64,000 bases of DNA from Carnegiea gigantea. Its lineage: Eukaryota > Streptophyta > Magnoliopsida > Caryophyllales > Cactaceae. Shown in pieces: positions 33,665 through 44,943 of this stretch. Each line of letters opens with the position of its first letter. Within the stretch, counting starts at the first letter, position 1. The DNA lies in NCBI GenBank assembly GCA_029747015.1, contig JAKOGI010002787.1:1-64000 (forward strand), read 5' to 3'. Below the pieces are notes generated by a model. The model was given only the letters and a program-made list of their open reading frames with translations, had not been told where the DNA came from and made no database searches. A program made the position numbers and the translations under genes.

Positions 33665-35500
33665 AATGCCCCATGTTTGAACTATAGCTTGTTCCCAAGC
33701 AATTATGGGACCAAAAGAGAAAACAGAAAGAGAAAAGAATAAACTTTATTAAAAACCCCCTCAGGAAAGACATTAGTAGTATCCTTAATGGTAAAACCCA
33801 ACCAATGTTAGCCTAAAAGTAATTAAAATATTTAGTAATTAGATAGCATAATGAAGTTTGAAAGATCCTTTACGACCACAATGTCAAATTTTGAATCAAT
33901 CACCTAAATCATCTCAAACAATTACATCAACACATGGAATAGATAGAGCTAGAAAAAAAATCAGTAGAATATTAGTCACGTCAAACTCTTTACTCATGTG
34001 TTTAAAGCATAGTAAGGTTACCTCAATTGTTATTGTAAAGGCTCAAGTCTAGCATAAGCTTATCAAGACTCTTTAATTCTCCAACATTGAAACGAAAAAT
34101 ACTCTAGGCTATCATAAGGACTTGATATGGGTTGTAATGGTGTCATGGGCAAAGATCAAAAGGTGATCAAATATTTTAGAAATTTGGAGCTAAAAGCGAA
34201 AGACTACGAGCAAGACCTCACAAAAACTCATTTAATTCACTCGTCAAACCAATACCACTCAAATATATAATTAAATCATCCAATACAAATCTCGTGGGGA
34301 GAAAGTGTTGAACCGTAATAGCAACAATGTCAAACTCTTTTATTCTCTTTTGTTTTGATTTAATTTTTTTATTTTTTTGGTATCTTTTTTCTTTTTTTTT
34401 CATTTCAAAGAGAATGGTCATGGAAATAAGCATGAAGTACTTTTCAACACTTCTCTAAGAACTCATAACAATCAATGCATTATCAGTATAGGGGATCTCT
34501 TATATGAACAAAAGAACACAAAACCCTTACGACATTAGCCAAACCAAACCACCAAAAGTTCTTAATACCGATAAACCAACTTCAAATCAAAATATCGTGA
34601 ATTGAAACTCTACCATCTTGGCTTAAGGGTAAGATATGTGTTCAGCCAAAGATTATATATGAAGGTTCACATCAATAAACATAGTTTAAGGCTCAAAGGA
34701 GCTAGCTAGGAGTATATCATGCAAAATAAAGGTGGCTATTGGGTTAATGTGGCATAATAAATATAGAGAATACCTCAATCATTTTGCTTAAATGCATATG
34801 CTAAGTATGATCTTGAATGAGAGTCAAAGAAAGTTCTAAAGAAATCATTTTTAGGAAAAATTACCCAAGAAGAGGCAAAGAGACTAAAATTGATAAATTT
34901 ATCTTTGAAAGCTAAAAGCCTCATAGGATATCTACCAAGGTCAAAACCAACTCAATTAGGAGTCACATACCAACATTCATGCAAAGATTCATTGGGCAAT
35001 CAACTCGTATTCAATACATAGTCAAAGCATAAAGCATATTTATAAAAACTCATTTCCAAATGCTTTTATTCACAATTAGGCAAATGAAAGGATAAAGTTA
35101 AACCAAAGAAGACTACTTAGTCCACAACTTTAATCATTGGACGTTTTTTTTTTTTTAAAGAATTGTTCTTCTTTTTTTTAACATGAAATTAATCCTAAAT
35201 TCCAAAACTACCCTATATGCTACTAATATCCTATATGCATGAGAGATGCAAAACTGCAAAAACACAACTAAATGCACTAACTACATACTCTAACTACAAG
35301 TTAATTATAAATGCAAACTCTAAGTGCAATTATGTACAATATAGACATATTCACATACTCAAGAAGGCACAACAAATTTCAATCAACTCCCCTATGCTTA
35401 GACAAAACATTGTCCATACGCAAGCAAATATAAACAAATAGGGGGAGATACAAGAACCTCTAAAAAGGAGGAGGAAGAGGGAAGGGGTAGTTGTAAGAGA
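33665..35500 (-). other. Element D 3' untranslated tract
   Basis: AT-rich with homopolymer runs near 34330-34400 and 35145-35180. It begins at the LTR side with the purine tract reverse-complemented (33665-33677). No reading frame can be supported. Confidence 0.6.
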
Positions 35501-36540
35501 TGTGTCAATCACGCCAAGCCTCTAGACAAGACCTAACACCTGGCAATACTTATTTTGGGAGGTTAGCATCCTACGCAGTGCATCATGCTCCTCATATGCA
35601 AAGTCACAAAGTGTGGTATTCTTAAACTAGACAAATGCTCTAAAGGATGCTTGCTCCTCCTGAGTTGAGGTCGGGAGAGAGGAACCAGAGGCTCCATGAT
35701 GATTTGTTAGCGGAGGGGGTGATGCAGCATGCACTACCTCTTCATCGCTCGGTAAAAACCAAATATTGGCTTGGTGTTAGACAGTTGTACGATCAATATT
35801 GGGAAGGGGCATAAGCCGAATCCCGAGGTATATTTAACACACATGTCTGGCGTCCAACTTACAGAATTTTATCAGCTTAAAAGCGGCCATTTTTAGCCGT
35901 TTAGACCATGGAAGTCTATCTTTAAGGTTAGGATTAACACCAATTAACCTAGCAATGGGGTAATTATACCCCTAATCACAATCCTCCCGACAGTACTAGT
36001 AGCTGATTATACAACTTGGTGGCTAAGAAAGACCCAGGGTCAATATGACCATTGTTCATCATACTAGACAGTTGAGGCACATTCAGACTATCTTCCCTAG
36101 CAAATAATCTACAAGCTAACAATCGTTGGGTCACTCTAATGTAGGGGTTTGTAAGGATGATACCTTTAGAAGTGATGGTATAATAAAGATATCCCCCAAA
36201 ATTTCACTTTAACAAACATTTGGGTTAAATTCTTGGAGGACACGTTGTTAAGGTAAGTCCAAACTTGAGGAAAAGTGAAAGATATCATTGAAGGTACTCA
36301 AGTTAAATTCATAAAGCTCGTCATTCAAAAAAAAAAAAGAAATATATCCCACTTGACAATGCGCAGCACAGAGACTCTACATGCAATGTACTCAGAAATT
36401 CAAGAGTAAGGTCAGTATAGGTAAGGTCTTGAATCTCAAGGGATTGACCCACACCACCCCAACCAAACAACCAATGTATATCATCCATTAAACCCAAACT
36501 ACTTAACAAGACCTCATCAAATTCATGATAGCTACAACAA
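35500..36540 (-). pseudogene. Element D extra ORF downstream of integrase (Athila-type, probable)
   Basis: Minus-strand pieces read DLTYTDLTLEFLSTLHVES, then after frameshifts SKGIILTNPYIRVTQRLLACRLFARED and HIDPGSFLATKLYN. This resembles the additional plant-specific ORF of Athila/Tat-type elements, which sits in the env position in Athila. It is not a recognised enzyme and its role is unknown. Stops are frequent, so it is dead. I base the family on memory of motif style and have not aligned it. Confidence 0.5.
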
Positions 36541-37555
36541 CTCTACTACTTAAATATTATATCTAGCAATGTGGTCCATATTTGCTAAACCAAGAGGGTG
36601 AGGAGCGTTAACTTGATTCCTAACTTTGGTGGATGTTCAGGATGTTTGTGGTGGCTGCCCTAATGTTTTCGCTCCTTGAGTGGTCTTTAGCTTCTTTTTT
36701 AATACCATTGACTCAACTAGAGAGTAATGTGGAAGATTTTTGTATTTCCTCACCAACGAGATGTTGGAGAATGAGATGAGAAAGAAAATGGAGAAATTTG
36801 AAGAATTAAAAGGTCATGGAAGTTAGACGATGGAGGATCAATGGAAATAGTGAAGAAGTTGGGATGAAGAAAAGCAAAATTGAATATTGTTCGTGGAGGG
36901 TCCCAAATTGGGGAAGACAAGAAGAAGAGGGGGAATTTTTATGAAGATTCTAGGGAATTTGGAAGAATAAAGACGAATGTGATGAAATTTGAAAATTTTA
37001 GAGTTGAAATGGAGGAAGAATGGAAGGATTTGAAGGTGCAGTTGTGGAGTTTTTAGTGAGAGAAAGAGTGGGTTAGAGAGAAGGAGTCGAAGAAAGGGAA
37101 CAAGAAATAGTTAGAGTCAGTCAAAATTGGGGTGAAAACCGTTGACCGCAAGAGACCGAGGGTCACCATGCACCGTGGTGCCCTTTGTCCTTATTTTTAT
37201 TTTTCTGGGTTGGGGTTAGACACGGACCGTGCGTAATCAACCTTAACTCTTGATTTTTTGACCTTTTTCGTTCACGGACAATGGTTTTAACTGTTGATAT
37301 TTTGTGATAGACTCTATCTCAACCTTTCTTTATTTTTTTCCTCTTTTTCTCAAATATCCTAAGAGCTATATACAACGAAGGTAAAAAAAAAAAAAAAAAG
37401 AAATCAATAAAATGACCGAAGTTGCCTCCTAAAAAGCACTCTTTGAGGGTCGAGAGCTTGGCCTTCCTTCTTTTTCCTTGGACGGGGTTGATTAGAATAT
37501 AGATAGCGGTCTTTGCAATAGGCTCTCCCACAAGATAGCGCTTAAACTGCTATCT
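36541..37555 (-). other. Element D spacer between extra ORF and integrase
   Basis: Purine-rich on the plus strand (36740-37120), with an A run at 37382-37400. No credible coding sequence. Confidence 0.5.
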
Positions 37556-37559
37556 ATTA

Positions 37560-38910
37560 ACCTTGAACGATCAGGTGGACTCATTTCCCACCTTTACCGC
37601 GCCATAAGGGAAGACCTTGGTGACTTAAAATGATCCCAACCACTGAGATCTCAGCTTGTACAGAAAAAATCTCAAGTTCAAGTTGACTAATATGACTATG
37701 TCGCCTTCCTCAAACTGCTTCTTCATGATTTGCTTATCATGCCAATGCTTGGTCCTCTGCTGGTAGATCTTTGAGCTCCCATAGGCCTTCAATTCCAACT
37801 CATTAAGTTCATTTAGTTGCAACATTCTACGCTCTCCAATAGCCTTAACACCAAAGTTAAGAGTTCAAATAGCTTAATATGCCTTGCATTCTAGCTCAAT
37901 CGGCAAATGGCAAAATTTTATGAACAGTAAATGATATAGAGTAGTGGCTAGAAGAGTCTTGTAAACAGCTCGGTGTGCCCATAAATCATCATCAAGGTTC
38001 AATAATCAATATTTTCGGGACTGATCCACTATTTTCTCAAACACATTCTTTAACTCTCAATTAGATAACTCAGCTTGGCCGCTTGTTTGGGGGATAAGGT
38101 GTAGCAACCTTGTGAAAAAAACCACATATTTCTTCAAGAGATATTTTAGTAGCTTGTTATAAAAATCAACTCAAAAGAGCTTTTAAAGAGTCAATTTTAA
38201 AATCTTGTAAAAATGTTATTCTTGAGGAATTTGATATCCACCTTGGAATCATTGATAGGGGTGGCAGTGGCGTCCACCCACTTAGAAACATAGTCAACTG
38301 CAACAAAGATATATGGAGATTATTGTACGAATGAGGGAATGGACTCATGTAGTCTATTCCCAATGCATCAAAAAGTTCCACCTCAAGAATACCACTTTGA
38401 GGCATCTCATGTCACATGAAAATATTCCCTAATCTTTAACATCGATCACCTGTCCTCACTAACTTCCTTACGTCCGCAAAGAGAGTGGGCTAATAAAAGG
38501 TTGCTTGAGGAACCTTGGCGATTGTCTTACAGGGACCAAAGTATACACCATAAGTAGAAGCATCACAATAGTGAAGGATACTTTGGACCTCCTATTCTAG
38601 CGAACATCATCTGTAAAGACCATCTCCAGATGGTCTGTAAAGAAAGGGCTCCTCCTATGCATAGTACATAGCATTAATAAGGAATTTCTTATTTTGTTAA
38701 TAGGACAACCCGGAGGCAATGCTCCGCACACTTTATAATTCACCAAATAAGCATACCATGGAAGAGCTTGGTGAGAAATAACAAGAAGTTTATCATCCGA
38801 GAATGAATTATATATAGGAATCTCTTCAATAAGAGCGGCCTTGGGGTCTAAATAATGCAAATGATCCGCCACCACATTCTCTAACCCGACCTTATCACAA
38901 ATCTCCAAAC
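37560..38910 (-). pseudogene. pol: Element D integrase remnant
   Basis: From 38908 downward the minus strand reads GLENVVADHLHYLD (end of RNase H) and PWYAYLVNYKVCGALPPG, then MPQSGILEVELFDALGIDYMSPFPHS (integrase core around the first Asp), WTPLPPLSMI-type sequence, and NELELKAYGSSKIYQQRTKHWHDKQIMKKQFEEGDIVIL with KLRSQWLGSF, the C-terminal GPY/F-like module. The order is that of a Ty3 integrase, which would insert element cDNA. Many stops break it. Confidence 0.88.
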
Positions 38911-40342
38911 CAAACTCTTAGAAAAGGATAACCCATTGAATGAGTTGGGGCCTAGATTCAAACTTCTTCAAAAGGTGCTTTAATGAGGTATAATCGATGA
39001 GGACTATTACCCTGGACTTGATCAAGTTTGAACAAAATTTCTCCAAGGCAAATACAACCACTAAGACCTCTTGCCCCGTTGTGGCATAATTCACTTGAAC
39101 CTCATCTAAAGTCCTGCTTGCATAATAAATGGCTTACAACTTGTTCTCTTTCCTTTGGCCAGATTGGCTCCCAATGCATAGTCACTTATATCACACATAA
39201 CTTCAAAGGAAAGCTCCCTATCCAGGGCTTACTTTACTAGGGCTGAAATTAAAGCCTCTTTCAACTTGAGAAAAGCACTGAAAAATTCTTCACTAATGTC
39301 AAAGGCACATCTTTGACAAGCAATTGGGCAAGAGGTTTTGTGATTTTTGGAAAATCCTTGATGAATTGCCAGTAAAAACCAACGTGTCCAAGAAAACTCT
39401 CACACCCTTTATAGAAGTTTGTGGTGGTAATTTCTCAATCACATCCAGTTTTGCTTTGTCAACTTCAATGCTTTTAGTTAAAAAAATGTGACCTACGATA
39501 ACCCCCTCTTGCACCATAAAATGGCACTTTTTCTAATTCAAGACCAAATTTACATCCTCACATATTTGCAACACTTTGGACGAATTATTTAAGCAATGGT
39601 CAAAAGACATACCATAAACAGAAAAATCATCCATGAACATCTATAATGTCCTTAATGAAATCATAGAAAATGACCATCATGCAATTATGAAAGGTAGTGG
39701 GGGCATTACATAGCTCAAATGACATCCTCCTATATGCAAATGTACCACATGGATAAATGGAGATGGTCTAGGGTGAATGTGGATTTTGAAAGAACCCCAA
39801 ATACCTATTTAGGTAGCAAAAATAGGAGTTCTTAGCTTACCATTAAAACATTTAGTCAATGAAGGGAAGGGGAAAATGGTCCTTATATGTGGCTTTGTTC
39901 AATTTGCTATAGTCAATGCATAGTGGGAATCAACTCATTATTCTCATTTTTAACAAATGTCATCCCCGCTTTCTTAAGCACAACATGGACTGGGCTTATC
40001 CATTTAATATCATATATAGGGTAGATAATGCCGATTTTAAGCAATTTCAAAATTTAGTTTTTGACCACCTCTTTCATGTTAGGATTTAACCTTCTTTAGT
40101 GTTCAATTGAGAGCTTATGGTCATCTTCTATTAAAATGTGCTGAATGCACACAAAATGGTGAATTCCTTTTAGATCATCAAGACTTTAACCTATGTGTTT
40201 ATGATGAATTCTAAGTACTTTAAGTAAAGAGTCAATTTATGATGTACTTAGATTTACATTAATAATTAGAAGATATGTAGAATTGGGGCCGGGAAATTCC
40301 TGTCCCAATAAAGAAGGAAGTGATTTTAATTCTACCTCGAGG
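38911..40342 (-). pseudogene. pol: Element D reverse transcriptase and RNase H remnant
   Basis: The minus strand gives GIIYPIYDIKWISPVHVVLKKAGMT, FAYRRMSFELCNAPTTFHNCMMVIFYD and the catalytic FMDDFSVYGMSFDHCL (plus coordinates about 39606-39640), then HFMVQEGVIVGHIFLTKSIEVDKAKLDVIEKLPP and GVRVFLDTLVF. Stops and frameshifts separate them. The high end meets element E at 40347; across E the frame joins DEKQA to LEVELKSLP. Confidence 0.9.
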
Positions 40343-40869
40343 GCTTGTGTAAGGGCCACGCTTTCATTCTATTGCTGACTAACTATTTCAATTGCTAAAT
40401 TTACCAGTTGCATTTGAATCATCGTTCGGCAAAAATATTAAACCGACTATGTGAGTTTTAATGGATAATTTTATTAAAAAGAACGATTATTTGATTAATG
40501 TTATTATCGATGTTACTTATTTATAAAATTATTGAAGCAACGCTAAACTGAGTTTTTAAAATCGTTTTTCATTTTACTTGGTTGAATCCCAAAGTTTAAA
40601 CTGAAACGTTGATTGTGGGTCGTTTTGATTCGGGTTTAGCCTAACCTTTAGCAAGTACGGGATCGGGATTTAGTTGAATGATGTTAATTGAGTCAAAAAA
40701 AAAATTAATACAAAAAGGGAAGAGGGGGCCTGTTATCGGGTCACAGAGAACCCGCCCCCCTCCCCTTCCTCTCTCGCTCGCACCTCTCTCTCTCTCTCTC
40801 TGCGCTTCGCTCTCACTCTCTCCCTCTCTTGCGGGTCACTGGTCACCGCCTGGCATCACCGCCGGCCGT

Positions 40870-41017
40870 CACGTGTCGCCAGCGAGAGAAGGAGCTGTCT
40901 GGCCTTACCCACGCGTCGCCAGCCGCACAATCACTGCCAGTTTTCCTTCCCCCACGTCACACGATCGAGTCAGCTCTCAAACCACGCGTCTAACGCCTGA
41001 AAACCACCACCCACGTG
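40870..41017 (+). promoter_or_regulatory. G-box pair upstream of element E TATA
   Basis: CACGTG occurs at 40870-40875 and 41012-41017, with ACGCGT and CCACGTCA elements between. Both CACGTG sites recur in the 3' LTR (48474-48479 and 48616-48621). In plant promoters such motifs bind bZIP or bHLH factors; activity here is inferred. Confidence 0.5.
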
Positions 41018-41054
41018 CCGGATTTCGGCGAGCCACGACCCTCTCCACCTCCTC

Positions 41055-41061
41055 TATAAAT
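41055..41061 (+). promoter_or_regulatory. TATA box of element E 5' LTR
   Basis: CTCTATAAATC follows the GC-rich block and is followed within 100 bp by CTAGGGTTTCGGG, typical of plant transcript leaders. The 3' LTR copy is at 48659-48665. Confidence 0.75.
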
Positions 41062-41085
41062 CTGGGGGTCGAATTCGACCCCAGA
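41061..41085. promoter_or_regulatory. 25-bp palindrome at the expected transcription start
   Basis: Near-perfect inverted repeat centred on GAATTC, with TCTGGGG-type arms, immediately 3' of the TATA box. It is fully conserved in the 3' LTR at 48665-48689. It would form a hairpin at or near the 5' end of the element RNA. Confidence 0.7.
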
Positions 41086-43988
41086 CAACCCCAACCGCGA
41101 CCAAATCGAAACTAGGGTTTCGGGTTTTGGGTATAGCTGAACGAAGGTCGAATTCAAAAGGATTTGGGGCGTGAATTACTGCCAATTGAGTGGGTAATTA
41201 AGCAGTTTCAGGTGAGTGATTCTCCTCTCCTAAGCCGTTGTTGTCATTTTTAAGTATAATTTCAGCAGAATGATGTTGCATGTCAGATTAAGGTTAGTTT
41301 AAGTAGTTGGAAATGTCAGGGATTGATTGAAAATGTACTGCCTGGTAATTTCAAACCTATTTATGCATGCCCAGACCGTATCCACAGACCCTGCTCACTG
41401 CCGTCAGTATGCATGTCTCGAATCAGTAAATTCTCAGCTTAGTAATGCATAGGAATTGTTATAGGCTGTAACCGTATTTTCAATGATACCTAAATTAATT
41501 TATGTGCAAACTCGCTACTTGATAGAAACTCGAATCATGTTATGCTAAAACGACTTAAATAGGCTTGGAATGTAATTCCGAGGTAATGAATGACGCTTCA
41601 AATCGATACATGTTAGTCCATGCTTGAAAAATGACTTTAAAATGAATTATGCCTAATTAATCGTTCCGAAACGGAATATGAATGCTTAGAATCGACTTTA
41701 GTGCATTTGGTTAACACGTACCTGAAAGTTGGTTCGAAGTAAGCTATGCATGTTTAGCATTAATTTAATGTATTTAGCTAACGCATATTTGAAAGGTTGA
41801 CTCGAATAAGTGAACGACACGATAAGGGATTGCCTGAGGTTTATTACGTCTTAATGACCTAGAAAGGGGTTTAATGATAATCTCGACATGATAAACGAAT
41901 GCCATGAGACCTGTTACACTAAAAAGGCCTAAATAATTTCGAATAGTAATTTCGATGCAAGCGATGAATGTTTAGACTCGTATCATGTCTAAGTGACCTT
42001 AACGGATTCAAATGGCAACACGAATGTGATCAATGAACGTTTAGAGCCCTATTATGCGTAAAGGACCATAAAAGCCTGAATAGTGAAGTATTACATGCTT
42101 AGTCAGCTTAACTTAACTCATTAGACGTCCATTTCAAGTCAAGCTCGCATGCATGCTTAAATATAAATATATATGTATATATTTGTGCATGGTTATAACC
42201 GTTTGCTGCAGCGCTTCGATAATTGCTGGTTATCTAATTGGTAAGTTCCGCGTTAGTAAGTTTATGTATTTCCTTCAGTGACCATCATGATTAGAATGCT
42301 AGATCATGAACTGAAACTGAGATGGTAGTTGGATGGCTTGAGGAATAACTATGAGTGGTTCGAGGTTCTTGTGGTACGGTGCTTGTGAGGAGGGAGTTTG
42401 GGTTGTGAATTAACCGCAATCGTATAGATTGTGAGGCCATGTGTGGCTCATTGTGTTGAAATGATTACGAAGTGTTTAAATGTGATATGTGTATTCCCTT
42501 TTCCTCGTATGTTTAAAATGTAACATGTGTGTGGAAGGGTGATGATTTAGCAAATGACTCTTCATGTGTTTTAAATGAATAATAGCCATGTCTAGCAATG
42601 AGCTATGGCCTATTTTAGCTATTCAAATAGTGTTTGGGAAGAATCCCCAAAATGTTTTTAACAAAAGGGAGATGGGAATTATATGTTGAAAGATTTTATT
42701 GTTTGAAACGGAAAATTACTAGTCGTTATGACCATACGCTTCCCTTGGCTAAGATAATGTGCTGCGGACACTATGTTATGAATGATGACTGCCTAGGCCT
42801 TACGTCCTAGTACTAGGAAACCCTAGAAGACCCTGACGAGGGTAATGGTCCAATATGTTTATGTAGCCATCCCAGGAGTAAGTGCTTATGTGTGAGCGTT
42901 AGGTCTCACTATGGGGTTCGAGAATAGATCTCACCCACTCAGCACCCTGTAATGGTCTTATGCCATAAGTATTTTCCTTACGAATGAGAAACGCTGTTGG
43001 CAATTGCTGTCTTAAACGTTTTATGAAAAAGAAAGGTTGAAGGCCATCTAATGGTCGATTGAAAGAAAGATGAGCAGTTTCTACGAGTCGTAATACGATA
43101 TGAATGAAAATGCTTTGTTTTATGTGATCTCAAGTAATGCATGGTCAAGTTCTCATGTTTGCTTCAGATAGTTACGTTTACATCAAGTCATTATGTGGCG
43201 TTAAGTAACTATACGTTAGAAAGTGCATATTGAATGAATGAGTACTAATGCATCATACATTCATGTCTTATGGTGTCTTCCTAAGTAGTAAATCCTTAAC
43301 ATGCCAACATTCTCCGCATTAAGAACACCTTGTGTTAATAATATGGTCAAGTGCCGCTAATGCGTATCACATAGCTGATCGCAACTTGAATGCCATGTGA
43401 ATGTTAACGAATGAATACTAGAGGTCATAGTACATGTAAAAGGTTTGCTTTAGGAAGTGGAGGGGGCACTCATTGAGCACGTAGTGACTCACTCCATTTC
43501 CTTTCCTCTTTTTCCCCCTCCCAGGTAATGAATGAAAGCTTATGATTGCCACTTGCTTACGGACAACCAGTCTTCCAGGATGTGTTCCCATGTTGCTGTG
43601 TGATGAAGCTGCCATTTCCTTCTTTTGATTGATGTAATGCAAATGGCAAACATGTAGCTGGCTCTGGTCTAGCCACAAACTTTGTAAGTATCTGTTTGGC
43701 TGTTGTAAGGGCATAAGCCCTAGTCTCGGGGGTGTGCCCCATGGAGGACTCTTGTTTTATGTAAATTAATTAGTATAATTTCTCCAGGTACCCCTCGGCT
43801 TGTGTCAAAATTTTGTAAACGTCGCAGTTTTAGGCAGAACTCTTGCAGTTTCGTCCCAGGAACCCCTTAGTTAACCTAGGGTAAGGTGACCATATAAGGA
43901 GATCGGCAGTCACGCCAGCCTTAGGGGTCTCCCTCGGGGGATCCTGGCGGTGTAACATCCCTCTGGGATAGAGGGGTGTTGCATTAGG

Positions 43989-44006
43989 TGGTATCAGAGC
44001 CATAGG
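43989..44006 (+). other. Element E primer-binding site, initiator tRNA-Met
   Basis: TGGTATCAGAGCCATAGG lies five bases after the LTR end. TGGTATCAGAGC is the usual complement of the initiator Met tRNA 3' end used by chromoviruses. Confidence 0.92.
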
Positions 44007-44192
44007 TTGCATGTGCATATAGATGTGACCTTAGGTATACCAATGTGTGAAGGTATGTGTTTTAAAGTGTTTACTTGAGCTTACTATGTGCTTATTTTAC
44101 ATACTTATGTGCGCAAACTAGAACATAGTTTAGGACTCCCAAACAAATACGTGCTTGATGGTGTCCTTCCTAACCCAGCGTGGTGATGTAGG

Positions 44193-44513
44193 ATGGTGTT
44201 TAGTATTGATGATTTTGAGTATCTACCCTTCTGGTTGGCTGCATGGAATGCAGTCATATTCTGGGAAGCAATGAATAAGAGCGACCAGTGGAGACTTACA
44301 TGGGTTACACAGAACCATTGGACTTACAAGTTCATCAGAGCGATGCCATATATGGGAAGGTGGGCCGAAGTCACTTCTATTCTCCGTCTTTACCATGTAC
44401 ATAGGGGAGCTTATACACCATTCACTTTTAGAGGGTTGGTGGATTTCCTAATATTAGCAGAAGGGCGGGTGGATTCCTTAGGAAGTACCCCCTTGGGAAG
44501 GAGACGAGGTTGA
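44193..44513 (+). CDS. Unrecognised 106-codon ORF in the gag position of element E
   Basis: It starts with ATG at 44193 and ends TGA at 44511-44513. The protein is rich in Trp and aromatic residues (DDFEYLPFWLAAWNAV and FWEAMNKSDQWRLTWV near the start) with a basic C-terminus (PLGRRRG). I see no gag core, no CCHC knuckle and no signal peptide. It lies in a different frame from protease. A normal chromovirus has a gag of several hundred codons here, so this is either a captured fragment, a badly decayed gag, or a chance ORF. Its coding status is uncertain. Confidence 0.35.
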   Translation: MVFSIDDFEYLPFWLAAWNAVIFWEAMNKSDQWRLTWVTQNHWTYKFIRAMPYMGRWAEVTSILRLYHVHRGAYTPFTFRGLVDFLILAEGRVDSLGSTPLGRRRG

Positions 44514-44934
44514 GGACCCCATTAACACTGTCTCAGGTACTCTCCCTATCAATCATCTTTATGCTCATGTTTTGTTTGATTCGGGTGCCATACATTCTTT
44601 TGTAAATCCCATCTTCCCAAAGAAGCTCGCTAACAAGCCTGACGAGATGAATGTGCAACTACATGTAACCACTCCTTTGGGCTTTACCTATTACACTGAT
44701 GTTATTCTCAAAAACTGTGCCATTCACTTGGAAGGGAGAATCCTCCCTGCGAACTTAGTACAGTTAGACATACAAGGTTGGGATGTTATTCTAGGAATGG
44801 ATTGGTTAACCACGCATAAAGTGACCATTGACTGTGAAAAGAAACTGGTTACCTTTTCGACCCCGGACGGAGAAAGGATAACCTACAAGGGAAGTGGCCC
44901 CCAGGTGATTACTCCAATCATATCTGCTATGTAA
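44482..44934 (+). CDS. pol: Element E aspartic protease
   Basis: The open frame from 44482 reads DEVEDPINTVSGTLPINHLY and then VLFDSGAIHSFV, with the D-S-G active-site triad of retroviral-type aspartic proteases (canonical DSGATHSFV), and later GWDVILGMDWLTTHKVTIDC, the conserved ILGMDWL block. It would cleave the polyprotein. No ATG is needed in the original polyprotein. The frame is the same as that of RT, separated only by the stop TAA at 44932-44934, so protease and RT once formed one polyprotein. Confidence 0.88.
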   Translation, partial: EVPPWEGDEVEDPINTVSGTLPINHLYAHVLFDSGAIHSFVNPIFPKKLANKPDEMNVQLHVTTPLGFTYYTDVILKNCAIHLEGRILPANLVQLDIQGWDVILGMDWLTTHKVTIDCEKKLVTFSTPDGERITYKGSGPQVITPIISAM

Positions 44935-44943
44935 GCACTTAGA

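Larger units (their letters stand above)
40348..43983 (+). repeat. Element E 5' LTR (3636 bp)
   Basis: Starts TGTAAGGGCCACGC and ends GGGTGTTGCA, directly before the PBS. It contains a GC-rich promoter-like block (40730-41110), a TATA box, a palindrome and a telomere-like box. The 145-codon ORF at 40678 is not kept in the other LTR and is not a gene. The 2.8 kb after the promoter holds no ORF of note. Confidence 0.95.

Noticed and set aside
40678..41115. 145-codon ORF in element E 5' LTR, with partial counterparts at 48284-48604
   Set aside because: It lies over the GC-rich promoter block; the frames in the two LTRs differ and break, so there is no conserved protein.
43989..44006. tRNA-like sequence after the LTR
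   Set aside because: It is only the 18-bp primer-binding site complementary to a tRNA end, not a tRNA gene.
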